Shown: piece by piece, positions 33,845 through 41,647 of the stretch
How positions within the stretch are numbered: position 1 is the first letter of the stretch
How the letters are laid out: the number at the start of each line of letters is the position of its first letter
Assembly (NCBI GenBank): GCA_023413275.1
Contig: JAEZPX010000002.1
Span: 1 to 51,770 of the forward strand
Origin: Bacillota bacterium
GTDB taxonomy: Bacteria > Bacillota > Clostridia > Lachnospirales > Anaerotignaceae
Length of the DNA: 51,770 nucleotides
Reading direction: 5' to 3'
The notes under the pieces: generated by a model
What the model was told of the DNA's origin: nothing
Databases searched by the model: none
The model's input: the letters and a program-made list of their open reading frames with translations, nothing else
Program-made: the position numbers and the translations under genes

Positions 33845-35236
33845 TTATTTGTTTTTCAAATATTCGTCAATGGAGGCAGCCGCTTTTTTACCTGCACCCA
33901 TGGCAAGAATAACAGTTGCGGCACCAGTTACAGCATCGCCGCCGGCATAAACGCCTTCTCTTGTTGTTTGGTTGGTTTCTTCATTAACAACAAGACAGCC
34001 TCTGCGGTTAGACTCCAGACCTTTGGTTGTGCTTCTAATAAGAGGGTTTGGAGAGGTACCGATGGACATTACCACGGTATCTACATCAATGATATAATTG
34101 GAACCTTCCATAGGAACGGGACTTCTTCTGCCACTGGCATCAGGTTCACCTAACTCCATTTTTAGGCACTCAATGCCGCGAACCTGCCCATTTCCATTAT
34201 CCAGAATTTGTACGGGGTTGCGCAGAAGATGGATTTCGATGCCTTCTTCCTTGGCATGATGCACTTCTTCCAAACGTGCAGGCATTTCCGCTTCGGAACG
34301 GCGATATACAATATAAACATTTTCTGCACCAAGGCGTTTTGCACATCTTGCGGCATCCATAGCAACGTTACCACCGCCTACTACAGCAACGGACTTGCTA
34401 CTACGGATGGGAGTATCATATTCTGACTGATAAGCCTTCATTAGGTTGATTCTGGTTAGGTATTCATTTGCGGAATATACGCCAACCAAAGCCTCCCCAG
34501 GGATGCTCATAAAGGAAGGAAGTCCTGCTCCGGTGCCGATAAACACTGCTTCAAAGCCCATATTTTCAATGATTTCATCGATGGAGAGAACCTTGCCGAT
34601 TACCATATTAGTCATGAACTTTACGCCCAAAGCTGCCAAGGTATCGATTTCTTTTTGTACAATACCCTTGGGCAGACGGAATTCAGGAATGCCGTAAACC
34701 AAAACGCCACCTGCTTTATGGAAAGCTTCAAACACGGTTACGTCGTAGCCTGCTTTTGCCAAGTCACCGGCACAGGCAAGGCTTGAGGGACCTGAACCAA
34801 CAACGGCAACTTTTTTACCGTTAGAAACTGGTTTTTGGGGCGCTTCTGTAGCATTTGCCATATACCAATCTGCAACAAAGCGCTCCAAGCGACCAATGGC
34901 AACAGCTTCTCCCTTGATACCACGTACACATTTTGCTTCACATTGGCTTTCCTGAGGACAAACACGACCGCAGACAGCTGGCAGAGCGTTGGTTGAGGTA
35001 ATCACTTTATAAGCCGCCATAAAATCGCCCTTTGCAACCTCTGCAATAAACTCAGGAATGCGAACGTTTACGGGACATCCCTCGATACAGGGTTTATGCT
35101 TACAGTTCAAGCAACGAGTTGCTTCTTCCATTGCCATTTCACCGGTATAGCCCAATGAAACTTCTTCAAAATTTTTATTTCTGATTTCAGGTGCCTGTTC
35201 AGGCATTTTAATTTTTTCTAAACTCATATTAGCCAT
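33845..35236 (-). CDS. nfnB: NADH-dependent ferredoxin:NADP+ oxidoreductase large subunit (NfnB; GltD-like)
   Basis: 463 residues. ATG 35236 follows GGGGG; longer in-frame starts extend into nfnA. Two Cys clusters at the N-terminus (42, 45, 50, 54 in CLNCKHKPCIEGC; 89, 93, 99, 103 in CGRVCPQESQCEAKC) hold [4Fe-4S] centres. Then two dinucleotide-binding folds: VAVVGSGPSSLACAGDLAKA for FAD (~163) and VAVVGGGNVAMDAARCA for NAD(P) (~285). Alone it could be called a glutamate synthase small subunit, but the adjacent nfnA and no gltB in the window favour NfnAB, which couples NADH and reduced ferredoxin to NADP+ reduction. Confidence 0.92.
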   Translation of the reverse strand: MANMSLEKIKMPEQAPEIRNKNFEEVSLGYTGEMAMEEATRCLNCKHKPCIEGCPVNVRIPEFIAEVAKGDFMAAYKVITSTNALPAVCGRVCPQESQCEAKCVRGIKGEAVAIGRLERFVADWYMANATEAPQKPVSNGKKVAVVGSGPSSLACAGDLAKAGYDVTVFEAFHKAGGVLVYGIPEFRLPKGIVQKEIDTLAALGVKFMTNMVIGKVLSIDEIIENMGFEAVFIGTGAGLPSFMSIPGEALVGVYSANEYLTRINLMKAYQSEYDTPIRSSKSVAVVGGGNVAMDAARCAKRLGAENVYIVYRRSEAEMPARLEEVHHAKEEGIEIHLLRNPVQILDNGNGQVRGIECLKMELGEPDASGRRSPVPMEGSNYIIDVDTVVMSIGTSPNPLIRSTTKGLESNRRGCLVVNEETNQTTREGVYAGGDAVTGAATVILAMGAGKKAAASIDEYLKNK

Positions 35237-35252
35237 GACGCAACATCCCCCT

Positions 35253-36107
35253 TTATTGAATAACTTCCTTGGCCAGCTTGTCCATACGACAGACATGATC
35301 CTTGGAAATTTCCCCTTCTCTTTGTTTATAAATAGAGTTACGGTTCATTAGCTCATCAAAATCTACCAAGTGACCGTCAAAATCCGGCCCATCAACACAG
35401 GCAAATTTAATTTCACCACCAACGGTAACACGACAGCCGCCGCACATGCCTGTACCGTCAATCATAATAGGATTTAAGCTTACAATGGTATGAATACCAT
35501 AGGGTTTTGTGGTCAGGCTGACAAATTTCATCATGGGGATAGGGCCAATGGCGATTACAGTATCATATTGATTTCCTGCCTCAATCAAAGCCTTCAATTT
35601 ATCGGTAACAAAGCCTTTTTCAGCTTTTGATCCATCATCGGTCATCAGGTAGTAGTTTGTGGAAACCGCTTTCATTTCATCTTCCAGTATTACAATATCT
35701 TCATTACGGAAGCCTACAATAACATCTACCTCAACACCCATGGCATGAAGAGCTTTTGCTTGGGGGTAAGCGATGGCACAGCCAACGCCGCCGCCAACCA
35801 CTGCAACTTTCTTCATTCCTTCATATTCCGTTGCTGTACCCAAAGGCCCAACGAAATCTAAAATGGTATCGCCAATTTCCTTGGCGGCAAGAAGATTGGT
35901 GGAAAAACCCACCTTCTGGAATATAATTGTAACGGTGCCTTTTTCCCTATTATAATCGGCAATGGTCAAGGGAACCCGTTCACTGTATTCATCTACACGG
36001 AAAATAATAAACTGACCCGCTTGTGCTTTTTTTGCAACAAAAGGGGCTTCGATTTCCAAAAGAGTTACCGCACTGTTTAGCTCTCTTTTATCTACAATTC
36101 GAAACAT
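35253..36107 (-). CDS. nfnA: NADH-dependent ferredoxin:NADP+ oxidoreductase small subunit (NfnA)
   Basis: 284 residues; ATG 36107 follows AAAGGAAG. Ferredoxin reductase-like: FAD region VDEYSERVPLTIADYNREKG (~38-57), NAD-binding VAVVGGGVGCAIAYPQ (~108), and a C-terminal [2Fe-2S] site in GTGMCGGCRVTVGGEIKFAC (~217-236, Cys and Asp ligands). Also annotated as sulfide dehydrogenase subunit SudB. With nfnB (16 bases downstream) it forms the flavin-based bifurcating enzyme that balances NADH, NADPH and ferredoxin in fermenting anaerobes. The leader holds a GCCG/CGGC hairpin at 36141-36159. Confidence 0.92.
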   Translation of the reverse strand: MFRIVDKRELNSAVTLLEIEAPFVAKKAQAGQFIIFRVDEYSERVPLTIADYNREKGTVTIIFQKVGFSTNLLAAKEIGDTILDFVGPLGTATEYEGMKKVAVVGGGVGCAIAYPQAKALHAMGVEVDVIVGFRNEDIVILEDEMKAVSTNYYLMTDDGSKAEKGFVTDKLKALIEAGNQYDTVIAIGPIPMMKFVSLTTKPYGIHTIVSLNPIMIDGTGMCGGCRVTVGGEIKFACVDGPDFDGHLVDFDELMNRNSIYKQREGEISKDHVCRMDKLAKEVIQ

Positions 36108-36140
36108 GGGCAAACTTCCTTTCTCTTTTTTGATTTTTTT

Positions 36141-36166
36141 GCCGCTTTCATTTAACGGCATTTTTT
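36141..36166 (+). terminator. Plus-strand terminator-like hairpin in nfnA-mazG divergent gap
   Basis: GCCG (36141-36144, preceded by T) pairs with CGGC (36156-36159), followed by six T on the plus strand. No plus gene lies upstream, so it may stop antisense transcription before mazG, or be a leader hairpin for nfnA. Confidence 0.4.
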
Positions 36167-36313
36167 GATAGAATTATCATAACACAAAAACAGTGGGGAC
36201 AAAAGGATAAAAACGCTGTTTTTCTAAGTTACTGAAAGGAAAAAGTTTATTGCTTTTTTAGACTGCAAAAAACAGATTTTGGGCATATAAAAGGATAATG
36301 GGAGGCACTTTTT

Positions 36314-37102
36314 ATGGATAAAAGATATAGTTTAGAGGATTTACAGGCAATTATAGAAAAGTTACGTGGGGAAGGTGGGTGTCCGTGGGACAGAGTACAG
36401 ACCCACGAGACACTTAGAGAGGCAATGTTAGAGGAGGCATATGAAGCGGTAGATGCCATTGAGAGAAAGGATCAGGAAAATTTAAAGGAAGAGCTTGGGG
36501 ATGTGTTGATGCAGGTGGTATTTCACGCGGAGCTTGCCAAAGAGACAGGAAGCTTTACATTGGAGGATGTGATTAAGGGGATTTGCGAGAAAATGATCTA
36601 TCGCCACCCACATGTCTTTGGAAATGCCAAGGCGGATACTGCCGATGAGGTTTTGGTGAACTGGGAGATGCTGAAAAAACAAGAAAAACAGATTAAAACC
36701 CAAACTGAAGCCATGAAGCAAATCCCTATGGTTTTACCCGCCCTTATTCATGCAAAAAAAGTACAAAAAAAAGCGGCAGATGTTGGGTTTGATTTTACTG
36801 AAATTGGAGATGCTATGGATAAGGTAAGGGAGGAGATAGCTGAGCTGACAGAGTCCATTGAGCGAGGTTTGGGGACGGATGAAGAAGAATTTGGGGATTT
36901 TTTGTTTGCAGTGGTGAATATTTCCCGTTTTTTAAAAATAAATCCAGAGATTGCCTTGACAAAAGCCAGTAAAAAGTTTATAAATAGATTTGAGTATGTT
37001 GAGAATTCAGCGCTTTCAGAGGGAAAGAAGCTTTCTGAAATGACTCTGAAAGAAATGGATCATCTTTGGGATGAGGCAAAAACGAAGTCTTTATCTAAAT
37101 AA
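36314..37102 (+). CDS. mazG: Nucleoside triphosphate pyrophosphohydrolase MazG
   Basis: 262 residues; ATG 36314 follows GGGAGG. The N-terminal MazG domain has the metal-binding pattern GGCPWDRVQTHETL, EEAYE (Glu40/41/44) and EELGD (Glu60, Asp63). A second, less complete MazG domain occupies ~160-240 (EEIAELTESIE, EEEFGDFLFA). It hydrolyses NTPs and aberrant nucleotides to NMP and PPi. In Bacillus the yabN gene (with MazG) precedes yabO, yabP, yabQ and divIC, and the same order is kept here with a hup gene inserted. Confidence 0.94.
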   Translation: MDKRYSLEDLQAIIEKLRGEGGCPWDRVQTHETLREAMLEEAYEAVDAIERKDQENLKEELGDVLMQVVFHAELAKETGSFTLEDVIKGICEKMIYRHPHVFGNAKADTADEVLVNWEMLKKQEKQIKTQTEAMKQIPMVLPALIHAKKVQKKAADVGFDFTEIGDAMDKVREEIAELTESIERGLGTDEEEFGDFLFAVVNISRFLKINPEIALTKASKKFINRFEYVENSALSEGKKLSEMTLKEMDHLWDEAKTKSLSK

Positions 37103-37146
37103 AGAATCCAATAAAATTAATGAATTGTATTGAGGAGGAATTTATA

Positions 37147-37422
37147 ATGAACAAATCTGATTTGGTAGCTGCTATCGCTGAGAAGGCAGAAATGAGCAAA
37201 AAAGATGCTGAAAAGGCTCTGAAAGCTTTTGAAGATGTAGTAACAGAAGAACTCGCGATGAATGGCAAGGTTCAGCTGGTAGGATTTGGTACATTTGATG
37301 TAGCAGAAAGAGCGGCTCGCGAAGGCAGAAACCCTCAGACAGGTATGGCAATGCCCATTCCCGCTTCCAAAGCACCCAGATTTAAAGCTGGTAAGGCTCT
37401 GAAGGATGCAATCAATAAATAA
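37147..37422 (+). CDS. hup: HU family DNA-binding protein
   Basis: 91 residues, standard HU size. ATG 37147 follows GAGGAGG. N-terminal helix-turn-helix (MNKSDLVAAIAEKAEMSKKD), the beta-arm sequence GFGTFDVAERAAREGRNPQT with the conserved RNP tip, and C-terminal KAPRFKAGKALKDAINK. It is a dimeric nucleoid protein that bends DNA. It lies between mazG and rqcP, 44 bases after mazG, with a terminator right behind. Confidence 0.97.
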   Translation: MNKSDLVAAIAEKAEMSKKDAEKALKAFEDVVTEELAMNGKVQLVGFGTFDVAERAAREGRNPQTGMAMPIPASKAPRFKAGKALKDAINK

Positions 37423-37439
37423 TTTTGTATGCTGATAAC

Positions 37440-37470
37440 ACGCCTTTCGTAAGAAAGGCGTTTTATTTTT
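37440..37470 (+). terminator. Terminator after hup
   Basis: CGCCTTTC (37441-37448), GTAA loop, GAAAGGCG (37453-37460), then TTTTATTTTT. Strong and compact. Confidence 0.92.
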
Positions 37471-37597
37471 GCCCTTTGGCTATGATGTCTTATCTTTACA
37501 TTTCATGATGTGCTGAGTTTTTATTGTATAAGATAGTATGATTTGGATAGAAAATTTGCGTTATTTTGAAAAGCATTTATAAAAAGGAGGTAGCTCG

Positions 37598-37837
37598 TTG
37601 CGTATTGATAAATTCCTTAAAGTATCCCGTGTGATTAAGCGCAGAACCATTGCCAATGAGGCCTGCGACGCAGGGAGAGTTATGTTAAACGGCAAGGTGG
37701 TTAAGGCAGGTGCCGAGGTTAAGGTGGGGGATATGATTGAAATTCAGTTTGGTAGTAACACCACCCGCCTGGAGGTATTAAGTATAAAAGAGTCTCCTCG
37801 TAAAGAGGATGCAGCTGCAATGTATCGTAGTGTATAA
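37598..37837 (+). CDS. rqcP: S4-domain RNA-binding protein RqcP (YabO)
   Basis: 79 residues; TTG 37598 is the start because AAAGGAGG is followed at the right distance and the protein begins RIDKFLKVSRVIKRRTIANE, the typical S4 alpha-L motif. Further marks: DAGRVMLNGKVVKAGAEVKVGD. RqcP stabilises peptidyl-tRNA on split 50S subunits while RqcH adds alanine tails, part of ribosome-associated quality control. Position between mazG and yabP matches yabO of Bacillus. Confidence 0.95.
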   Translation: MRIDKFLKVSRVIKRRTIANEACDAGRVMLNGKVVKAGAEVKVGDMIEIQFGSNTTRLEVLSIKESPRKEDAAAMYRSV

Positions 37838-37887
37838 CAAGTATTTATGAATTCTCAAATGGTTTGAGAGTTTCCCCATAGCATGAG

Positions 37888-37944
37888 AAGCCAAACTTGC
37901 GGCGTAAAGGAAGTACTTTTAACGACGCAAAGGAGGCTTTTTTT
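37888..37944 (+). terminator. Large hairpin terminator after rqcP
   Basis: AAGCC (37888-37892) pairs with GGCTT (37935-37939) and TTGCG with CGCAA inside, with internal loops, followed by seven T. The remaining gap to yabP (37945-38296) has no gene; yabP relatives use sporulation sigma factors, but I could not identify a matching promoter with confidence. Confidence 0.7.
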
Positions 37945-38296
37945 ATTTTGGCAATACGGAAAAGCTTTCTTTCTTGAAGCTATAAATCCTCAGAACATAG
38001 GCCAACCTCTTTCGCCTTTGGAGTGTGGTAAGCATTTTATAAAAATAAGAAGGAACTACAACGAAGAGGGATCACCATGAGGCATGTCATATCTTTTAGG
38101 AAATTAACAGTTCAACATTTTTGATCCCAGAAAATCAACCTATGTGTCCAAGATAACTTTGAATTAAACAAAGTGAAATCAAAACGTAATCGTATTGACA
38201 CCTATGCTCTTAGTAGGATGGTGCTTTTTATGCAGTCTAAAAGCCTTTTCACGGACATATATTGATAGCAGACAAAAAATGCGGGAGGCAGATCTA

Positions 38297-38575
38297 ATGG
38301 CAGAGGAGAGAAAACGAAGCAGACATACAGTATCCATGGAGGAGCGGGAACGCATTCGTATGGGCGGTGTTTTGGAGGTGTTATCCTTTGATGAAGAAGG
38401 AATAATGTTAGAAACGGATAGCGGGTTAATGATGATAAAGGGTACAGGAATACATATGGGGAAACTGGATTTAGACGCTGGAGAAGTAACAATTGAAGGG
38501 TTATTTGATAGCATTACCTACTCTGATGGAACTTTAGGTGAGAAACACTCTTTTTTGGGAAAATTGTTTCGATAA
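38297..38575 (+). CDS. yabP: Sporulation protein YabP
   Basis: 92 residues. ATG 38297 follows GGGAGG at eight bases; upstream in-frame starts lack a ribosome site. The YabP fold (beta-rich DUF1429-like) shows as HTVSMEERERIRMGGVLEVL, GIMLETDSGLMMIKGTGIHM and VTIEGLFDSITYSD. In Bacillus YabP is needed for cortex formation with YabQ. The following yabQ starts 15 bases downstream, so they are co-translated. Confidence 0.92.
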   Translation: MAEERKRSRHTVSMEERERIRMGGVLEVLSFDEEGIMLETDSGLMMIKGTGIHMGKLDLDAGEVTIEGLFDSITYSDGTLGEKHSFLGKLFR

Positions 38576-38590
38576 AAAGGGGAGATTGTA

Positions 38591-39193
38591 ATGATACTAT
38601 CTTTACAGGGACAGGCGCAATTGTTTCTCTTATCTGTATTACTGGGGGGGATTCTTGGCTTAGTTTATGATTGTTTGCGAGTATTCCGCCATATTATCCC
38701 CCACAAGCGGCTGTGGGTACAACTTGAGGATGGGTTATACTGGATTTGTGCAGTTATTTTTGCCTTTGTGGTGATATTGGGAGCGAATGCTGGAGAAATC
38801 CGTTTTTTTATGATTTTAGGCATGTTTGGTGGTATGGGAGTTTACTTTTTATCCTTAAGTCATTTGGTGATTGCAGTGAGTGACAAGGTGATTTACATTG
38901 TAAAAAAAGTGCTGATTTTATTATTTACCATTATAATGACGCCCTTTCGGTTGGTTTATCTGTTAATTCGAACACCCCTGAGGAAAGCTGGCTTTTTTTG
39001 CGGTAAGTTCAAGAAAAAAGTGTTGCATTCCTGTAATTTTTATGCAAAAATAAAGCTGAATACACTGCGAAGAGACTGGAACATGGCGGTGAGAAAAAAA
39101 CGGAAAAGTGGTGAAGAGCCGAATGCGCAGAAAGCGAAAGCAAAAAGACCAGCGAAGGGAAAACAACGGAAAAAAAACGCCAAGATTAGATAA
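38591..39193 (+). CDS. yabQ: Spore cortex biosynthesis protein YabQ
   Basis: 200 residues; ATG 38591 follows GGGGAG. N-terminal half is membrane protein of YabQ type (SLQGQAQLFLLSVLLGGILG, GLVYDCLRVFRHIIPHKR, LEDGLYWICAVIFAFVVILG) with about four to five membrane segments. The C-terminus is a highly basic tail (RKKRKSGEEPNAQKAKAKRP). It acts in the mother cell during cortex assembly. The 3' end overlaps divIC by about 70 bases in another frame. Confidence 0.92.
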   Translation: MILSLQGQAQLFLLSVLLGGILGLVYDCLRVFRHIIPHKRLWVQLEDGLYWICAVIFAFVVILGANAGEIRFFMILGMFGGMGVYFLSLSHLVIAVSDKVIYIVKKVLILLFTIIMTPFRLVYLLIRTPLRKAGFFCGKFKKKVLHSCNFYAKIKLNTLRRDWNMAVRKKRKSGEEPNAQKAKAKRPAKGKQRKKNAKIR

Positions 39194-39452
39194 AATCTTC
39201 ATTCGCATATTTTTAAGTGTTTTCGTTTGTGCCGTTGCCCTTGGTGTTTTTGGGCGGTCGAGAGCCTGTGATCGGCTAAAACAAGAGCGAATGGATGTAG
39301 CATCCCAAATCCAGATGGAGCAGGATAAAAAGCTGGAGCTTGAAGAACGCAAGAAGTATTATAACAGCGACAGTTATATAGAGCAAATTGCAAAGGAACA
39401 GCTGGGTATGATAAAACCAAATGAGATTTTGTACATAAATAGAAGTCAATAG
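39123..39452 (+). CDS. divIC: Septum formation initiator DivIC (FtsB-like)
   Basis: 109 residues from ATG 39123, which has GGTGA eight bases upstream; GTG 39108 would add five residues. Basic cytoplasmic N-terminus (RRKRKQKDQRRENN), one membrane segment (~25-45, IFIRIFLSVFVCAVALGVFG), then a coiled coil (KQERMDVASQIQMEQDKKLE) and the FtsB/DivIC-type end EQIAKEQLGMIKPNEILY. It forms part of the divisome with FtsL and DivIB. It overlaps yabQ by 71 bases, an unusually long overlap for two different genes. Confidence 0.9.
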   Translation: MRRKRKQKDQRRENNGKKTPRLDKIFIRIFLSVFVCAVALGVFGRSRACDRLKQERMDVASQIQMEQDKKLELEERKKYYNSDSYIEQIAKEQLGMIKPNEILYINRSQ

Positions 39453-39486
39453 TAACAAGAAAACATAAAAAACGATATAAAAAAGC

Positions 39487-39515
39487 TTGACAACGTATGG
39501 AGGAATGGGTATAAT
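39487..39515 (+). promoter_or_regulatory. Consensus promoter of the tRNA cluster
   Basis: Perfect TTGACA (39487-39492), 17-base spacer, perfect TATAAT (39510-39515), 16 bases before the first tRNA. Confidence 0.92.
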
Positions 39516-39531
39516 CAAGTGGTCGACTTGT

Positions 39532-39605
39532 GGCGGAGTAGCTCAGTTGGCTAGAGCATGCGGTTCATACCCGCAGTGTCGGGGGTTCAAATCCCTCCTC
39601 CGCTA
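39532..39605 (+). tRNA. tRNA-Met (CAT)
   Basis: 74-base cloverleaf: acceptor GGCGGAG with CTCCGCT (G1-U72 wobble), anticodon arm TGCGG-TTCATAC-CCGCA, T loop TTCAAAT. Anticodon CAT. The anticodon stem lacks the three G-C pairs of initiator tRNA, so elongator Met is favoured; a lysidine-modified Ile2 tRNA is less likely. Discriminator A. CCA is not encoded. Confidence 0.92.
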
Positions 39606-39613
39606 TTTTTTTC

Positions 39614-39685
39614 GGCCCGTTGGTCAAGCGGTCAAGACGCGGCCCTCTCACGGCTGAAACAAGGGTTCGATTCCCTTACGGGTCA
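39614..39685 (+). tRNA. tRNA-Glu (CTC)
   Basis: 72-base cloverleaf: acceptor GGCCCGT with ACGGGTC, anticodon arm CGGCC-CTCTCAC-GGCTG giving anticodon CTC (reads GAG). T loop TTCGATT. CCA is not encoded. The commoner Glu tRNA (TTC) must be elsewhere. Confidence 0.88.
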
Positions 39686-39712
39686 TTGATTATCTTAATA
39701 TTGCTTAAGCAT

Positions 39713-39785
39713 GGAAGTTTAGCTCAGCTGGGAGAGCATCTGCCTTACAAGCAGAGGGTCACAGGTTCGAGCCCTGTAACTTCCA
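39713..39785 (+). tRNA. tRNA-Val (TAC)
   Basis: 73-base cloverleaf: acceptor GGAAGTT with AACTTCC, anticodon arm TCTGC-CTTACAA-GCAGA giving anticodon TAC. T loop TTCGAGC. CCA is not encoded. Last tRNA of the cluster, followed by a strong terminator. Confidence 0.95.
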
Positions 39786-39800
39786 TTCTTTTTTGTAAAA

Positions 39801-39847
39801 AAAACTGTATCGAAACAATAATCATAATTGTTTCGATACAGTTTTTC
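39801..39847 (+). terminator. Terminator of the tRNA cluster
   Basis: A 19-pair perfect stem: AAAACTGTATCGAAACAAT (39801-39819) with its complement at 39827-39845, seven-base loop, then T. It could act in either direction. Confidence 0.93.
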
Positions 39848-39863
39848 GTTTTCTTTTGAAACC

Positions 39864-39913
39864 TCTAGGCATGAAAGCCTAGATATGGTAACCTTCTATT
39901 AATAAATAGGAGG
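39864..39913 (+). promoter_or_regulatory. Structured leader hiding the ribosome site of the ECF S-component gene
   Basis: Hairpin 1: TCTAGGC (39864-39870), loop ATGAAA, GCCTAGA (39877-39883). Hairpin 2: CCTTCTATT (39892-39900), loop AATA, AATAGGAGG (39905-39913), which buries the AGGAGG ribosome site. CCTCT at 39862-39866 could compete for AGGAGG. This looks like a translational switch; no known riboswitch class recognised by eye. Confidence 0.5.
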
Positions 39914-39924
39914 ATGTGAGTGCA

Positions 39925-40449
39925 ATGAAAACAACAACAAAAGAGTTATGTATACAAGGGTTGCTCGTTGCTTTAGTTACAATGAGTACCATGATATTTC
40001 AAATTCCTGTATCTGCTACGCAGGGCTATATACACCTGGGTGACAGTATGATACTGCTGATTAGTGTGTTTTTTGGTGCCAAATATGGTATGGTTGCCGG
40101 TGGGGTTGGGTCTGCTATGGCAGATTTATTAAGCGGGTATGGTCATTGGGCGCCCTTTACCCTCATTATAAAGGGAGTGATGGGATATCTTGTTGGGAAG
40201 ATTTCTTCTTTTTCTGAGAGAAACCAGAAATTCTTCACCCCTCGCAATATGACAGGGTCTGTACTGGGCATTTTTTGGATGGTTTTTGGCTACTTCGTGG
40301 GTGGAGGTATTTTGAAAAGCAGTTTTGCTGTAGCTGCGGTTTCAATTCCAGAAAATTTGGTTCAGGGTTTTGCAGGTTTTGTAATTTTTATTGTGGTGGG
40401 TATTGCATTTCACAGAGCAAAAATATATAAATTTGTCTTAACCCGATGA
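39925..40449 (+). CDS. ECF transporter S-component (PF07155-like)
   Basis: 174 residues, about five to six membrane segments. ATG 39925 is chosen; GTG 39916 is too close to AGGAGG. The S-component pattern is seen in GYIHLGDSMILLISVFFGAK (~33-52), GMVAGGVGSAMADLLSGYGH split near 54-75, and FTLIIKGVMGYLVGKI. It binds a vitamin or precursor outside and needs the shared ECF ATPase/T module encoded elsewhere. The ligand is not readable (riboflavin-like and other vitamin types share the fold). A leader that can hide the ribosome site suggests ligand-linked control. Confidence 0.85.
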   Translation: MKTTTKELCIQGLLVALVTMSTMIFQIPVSATQGYIHLGDSMILLISVFFGAKYGMVAGGVGSAMADLLSGYGHWAPFTLIIKGVMGYLVGKISSFSERNQKFFTPRNMTGSVLGIFWMVFGYFVGGGILKSSFAVAAVSIPENLVQGFAGFVIFIVVGIAFHRAKIYKFVLTR

Positions 40450-40610
40450 TATTTGTTTTAAGAAGCATTAATATAGTAGTAAGTCGGATTTTTTCAACAT
40501 TTTTGCTTTAAAAAGTTACGCTTATAGGCTTATAAGTTATATTATTTTGGGATGCTTAGGCAGACAAATATTTTTTGGGAAAGAAGATATTTATTGTTAT
40601 CAATACGTTT

Positions 40611-40651
40611 AAAGGTTTGTTGTTTGCCAATTGCAAGCAGCAAACCTTTTT
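40611..40651 (+). terminator. Terminator downstream of the ECF S-component gene
   Basis: AAAGGTTTGTTGTTTGC (40611-40627) pairs with GCAAGCAGCAAACCTTT (40633-40649) with two mismatches, then T. The gap from 40652 to 40996 is AT-rich and shows no gene; the minus frame at 40542-40811 runs through this terminator and is rejected. Confidence 0.8.
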
Positions 40652-40996
40652 GTATACAAGAAGAATTTTGGTAGAAAGTATGACATATCTGTGTTTTAAA
40701 AAGAAATGTTTCAGGATATAATGAAATGAAGCTATTTACCTTGTTTTGTAGAAGGAAAAAGTATTCAATACATAAGTGAATATGATAAAAGAAAAGAGTT
40801 TTTCTATTCATATATTCTATAGTTTTTTCTAATGAATGCTGTTAAAGTATACAAGTTAAAAAATTAGATTGTAAGTATTTTGTAGAAGATGTAATAAAGA
40901 TGCAATCTTTTGTTAAAAATGTATCATTTTTATGAAGGTTGTACTTTTTTGAATTTTTGACATAAAATAAATAGACAAGGCCTTTTTAATGAGTAA

Positions 40997-41025
40997 TTGA
41001 CTGATGAGAAGGGTTGTGTTATATT
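40997..41025 (+). promoter_or_regulatory. Promoter of mntP
   Basis: TTGACT (40997-41002), 17-base spacer, TATATT (41020-41025), 43 bases before mntP. No Mn (yybP-ykoY) riboswitch is visible in the short leader. Confidence 0.6.
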
Positions 41026-41068
41026 CCACTAAGACTTATGAAAGTTGAAAAAATAGGAGGAAAAGGTA

Positions 41069-41641
41069 ATGAAAATAATCACAATTATATTAATAGCGGT
41101 GAGCCTTGCTATGGATGCCTTTGCCGTCTCTATTTCCAATGGTGTTTGTACACGAGGGTTTGGAAAGAGGGATGCACTGAGACAAGCGGCTTTTTTTGGA
41201 GGGTTTCAGTTCATAATGCCTGTTATTGGATGGTTTTTGGGCTGTAGTGTAAAGACCTACATAGAGGCGGTTGACCACTGGATAGCATTTTTGTTACTGC
41301 TTGTCATTGGAGGAAACATGATCTATGGAAGCATAAAGGGTGAGGACGATGACAATAGTTGCAGCACCACACTGACAAATAAAATGCTTTTCTTACAAGC
41401 GATAGCTACTAGTATTGACGCCTTAGCTGTGGGAATTAGCTTCGCTATTTTAGATGTGAATATTTTAGAGGCCGGCATCATCATTGGTGTTGTTTCTTTT
41501 GTAATTTCTTGCCTTGGGGCTTGGGCTGGGAAATATTTGGGGGATAAGCTGCAATCAAAGGCTGAAATGATTGGCGGTGCAGTGTTAATATTGATCGGGG
41601 CTAAAATTTTATTGGAGCATACACTACTGGGGGTTGGGTGA
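41069..41641 (+). CDS. mntP: Manganese efflux pump MntP
   Basis: 190 residues, six membrane segments; ATG 41069 follows AGGAGG. The two-fold repeated metal motif of MntP appears as MDAFAVSISNG (~15-25) and IDALAVGISFA (~116-126), each with the conserved Asp. It exports Mn2+ across the cytoplasmic membrane. The PAP2 gene begins seven bases after the stop, so the two are co-transcribed. Confidence 0.95.
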   Translation: MKIITIILIAVSLAMDAFAVSISNGVCTRGFGKRDALRQAAFFGGFQFIMPVIGWFLGCSVKTYIEAVDHWIAFLLLLVIGGNMIYGSIKGEDDDNSCSTTLTNKMLFLQAIATSIDALAVGISFAILDVNILEAGIIIGVVSFVISCLGAWAGKYLGDKLQSKAEMIGGAVLILIGAKILLEHTLLGVG

Positions 41642-41647
41642 AAATAT

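Noticed and set aside
33845..35236. Glutamate synthase small subunit
   Set aside because: Sequence is similar, but gltB is absent in the window and nfnA is directly upstream, so NfnB is preferred.
40542..40811. 89-codon minus-strand frame
   Set aside because: Runs through the terminator at 40611-40651 and has no ribosome site or recognisable protein features.
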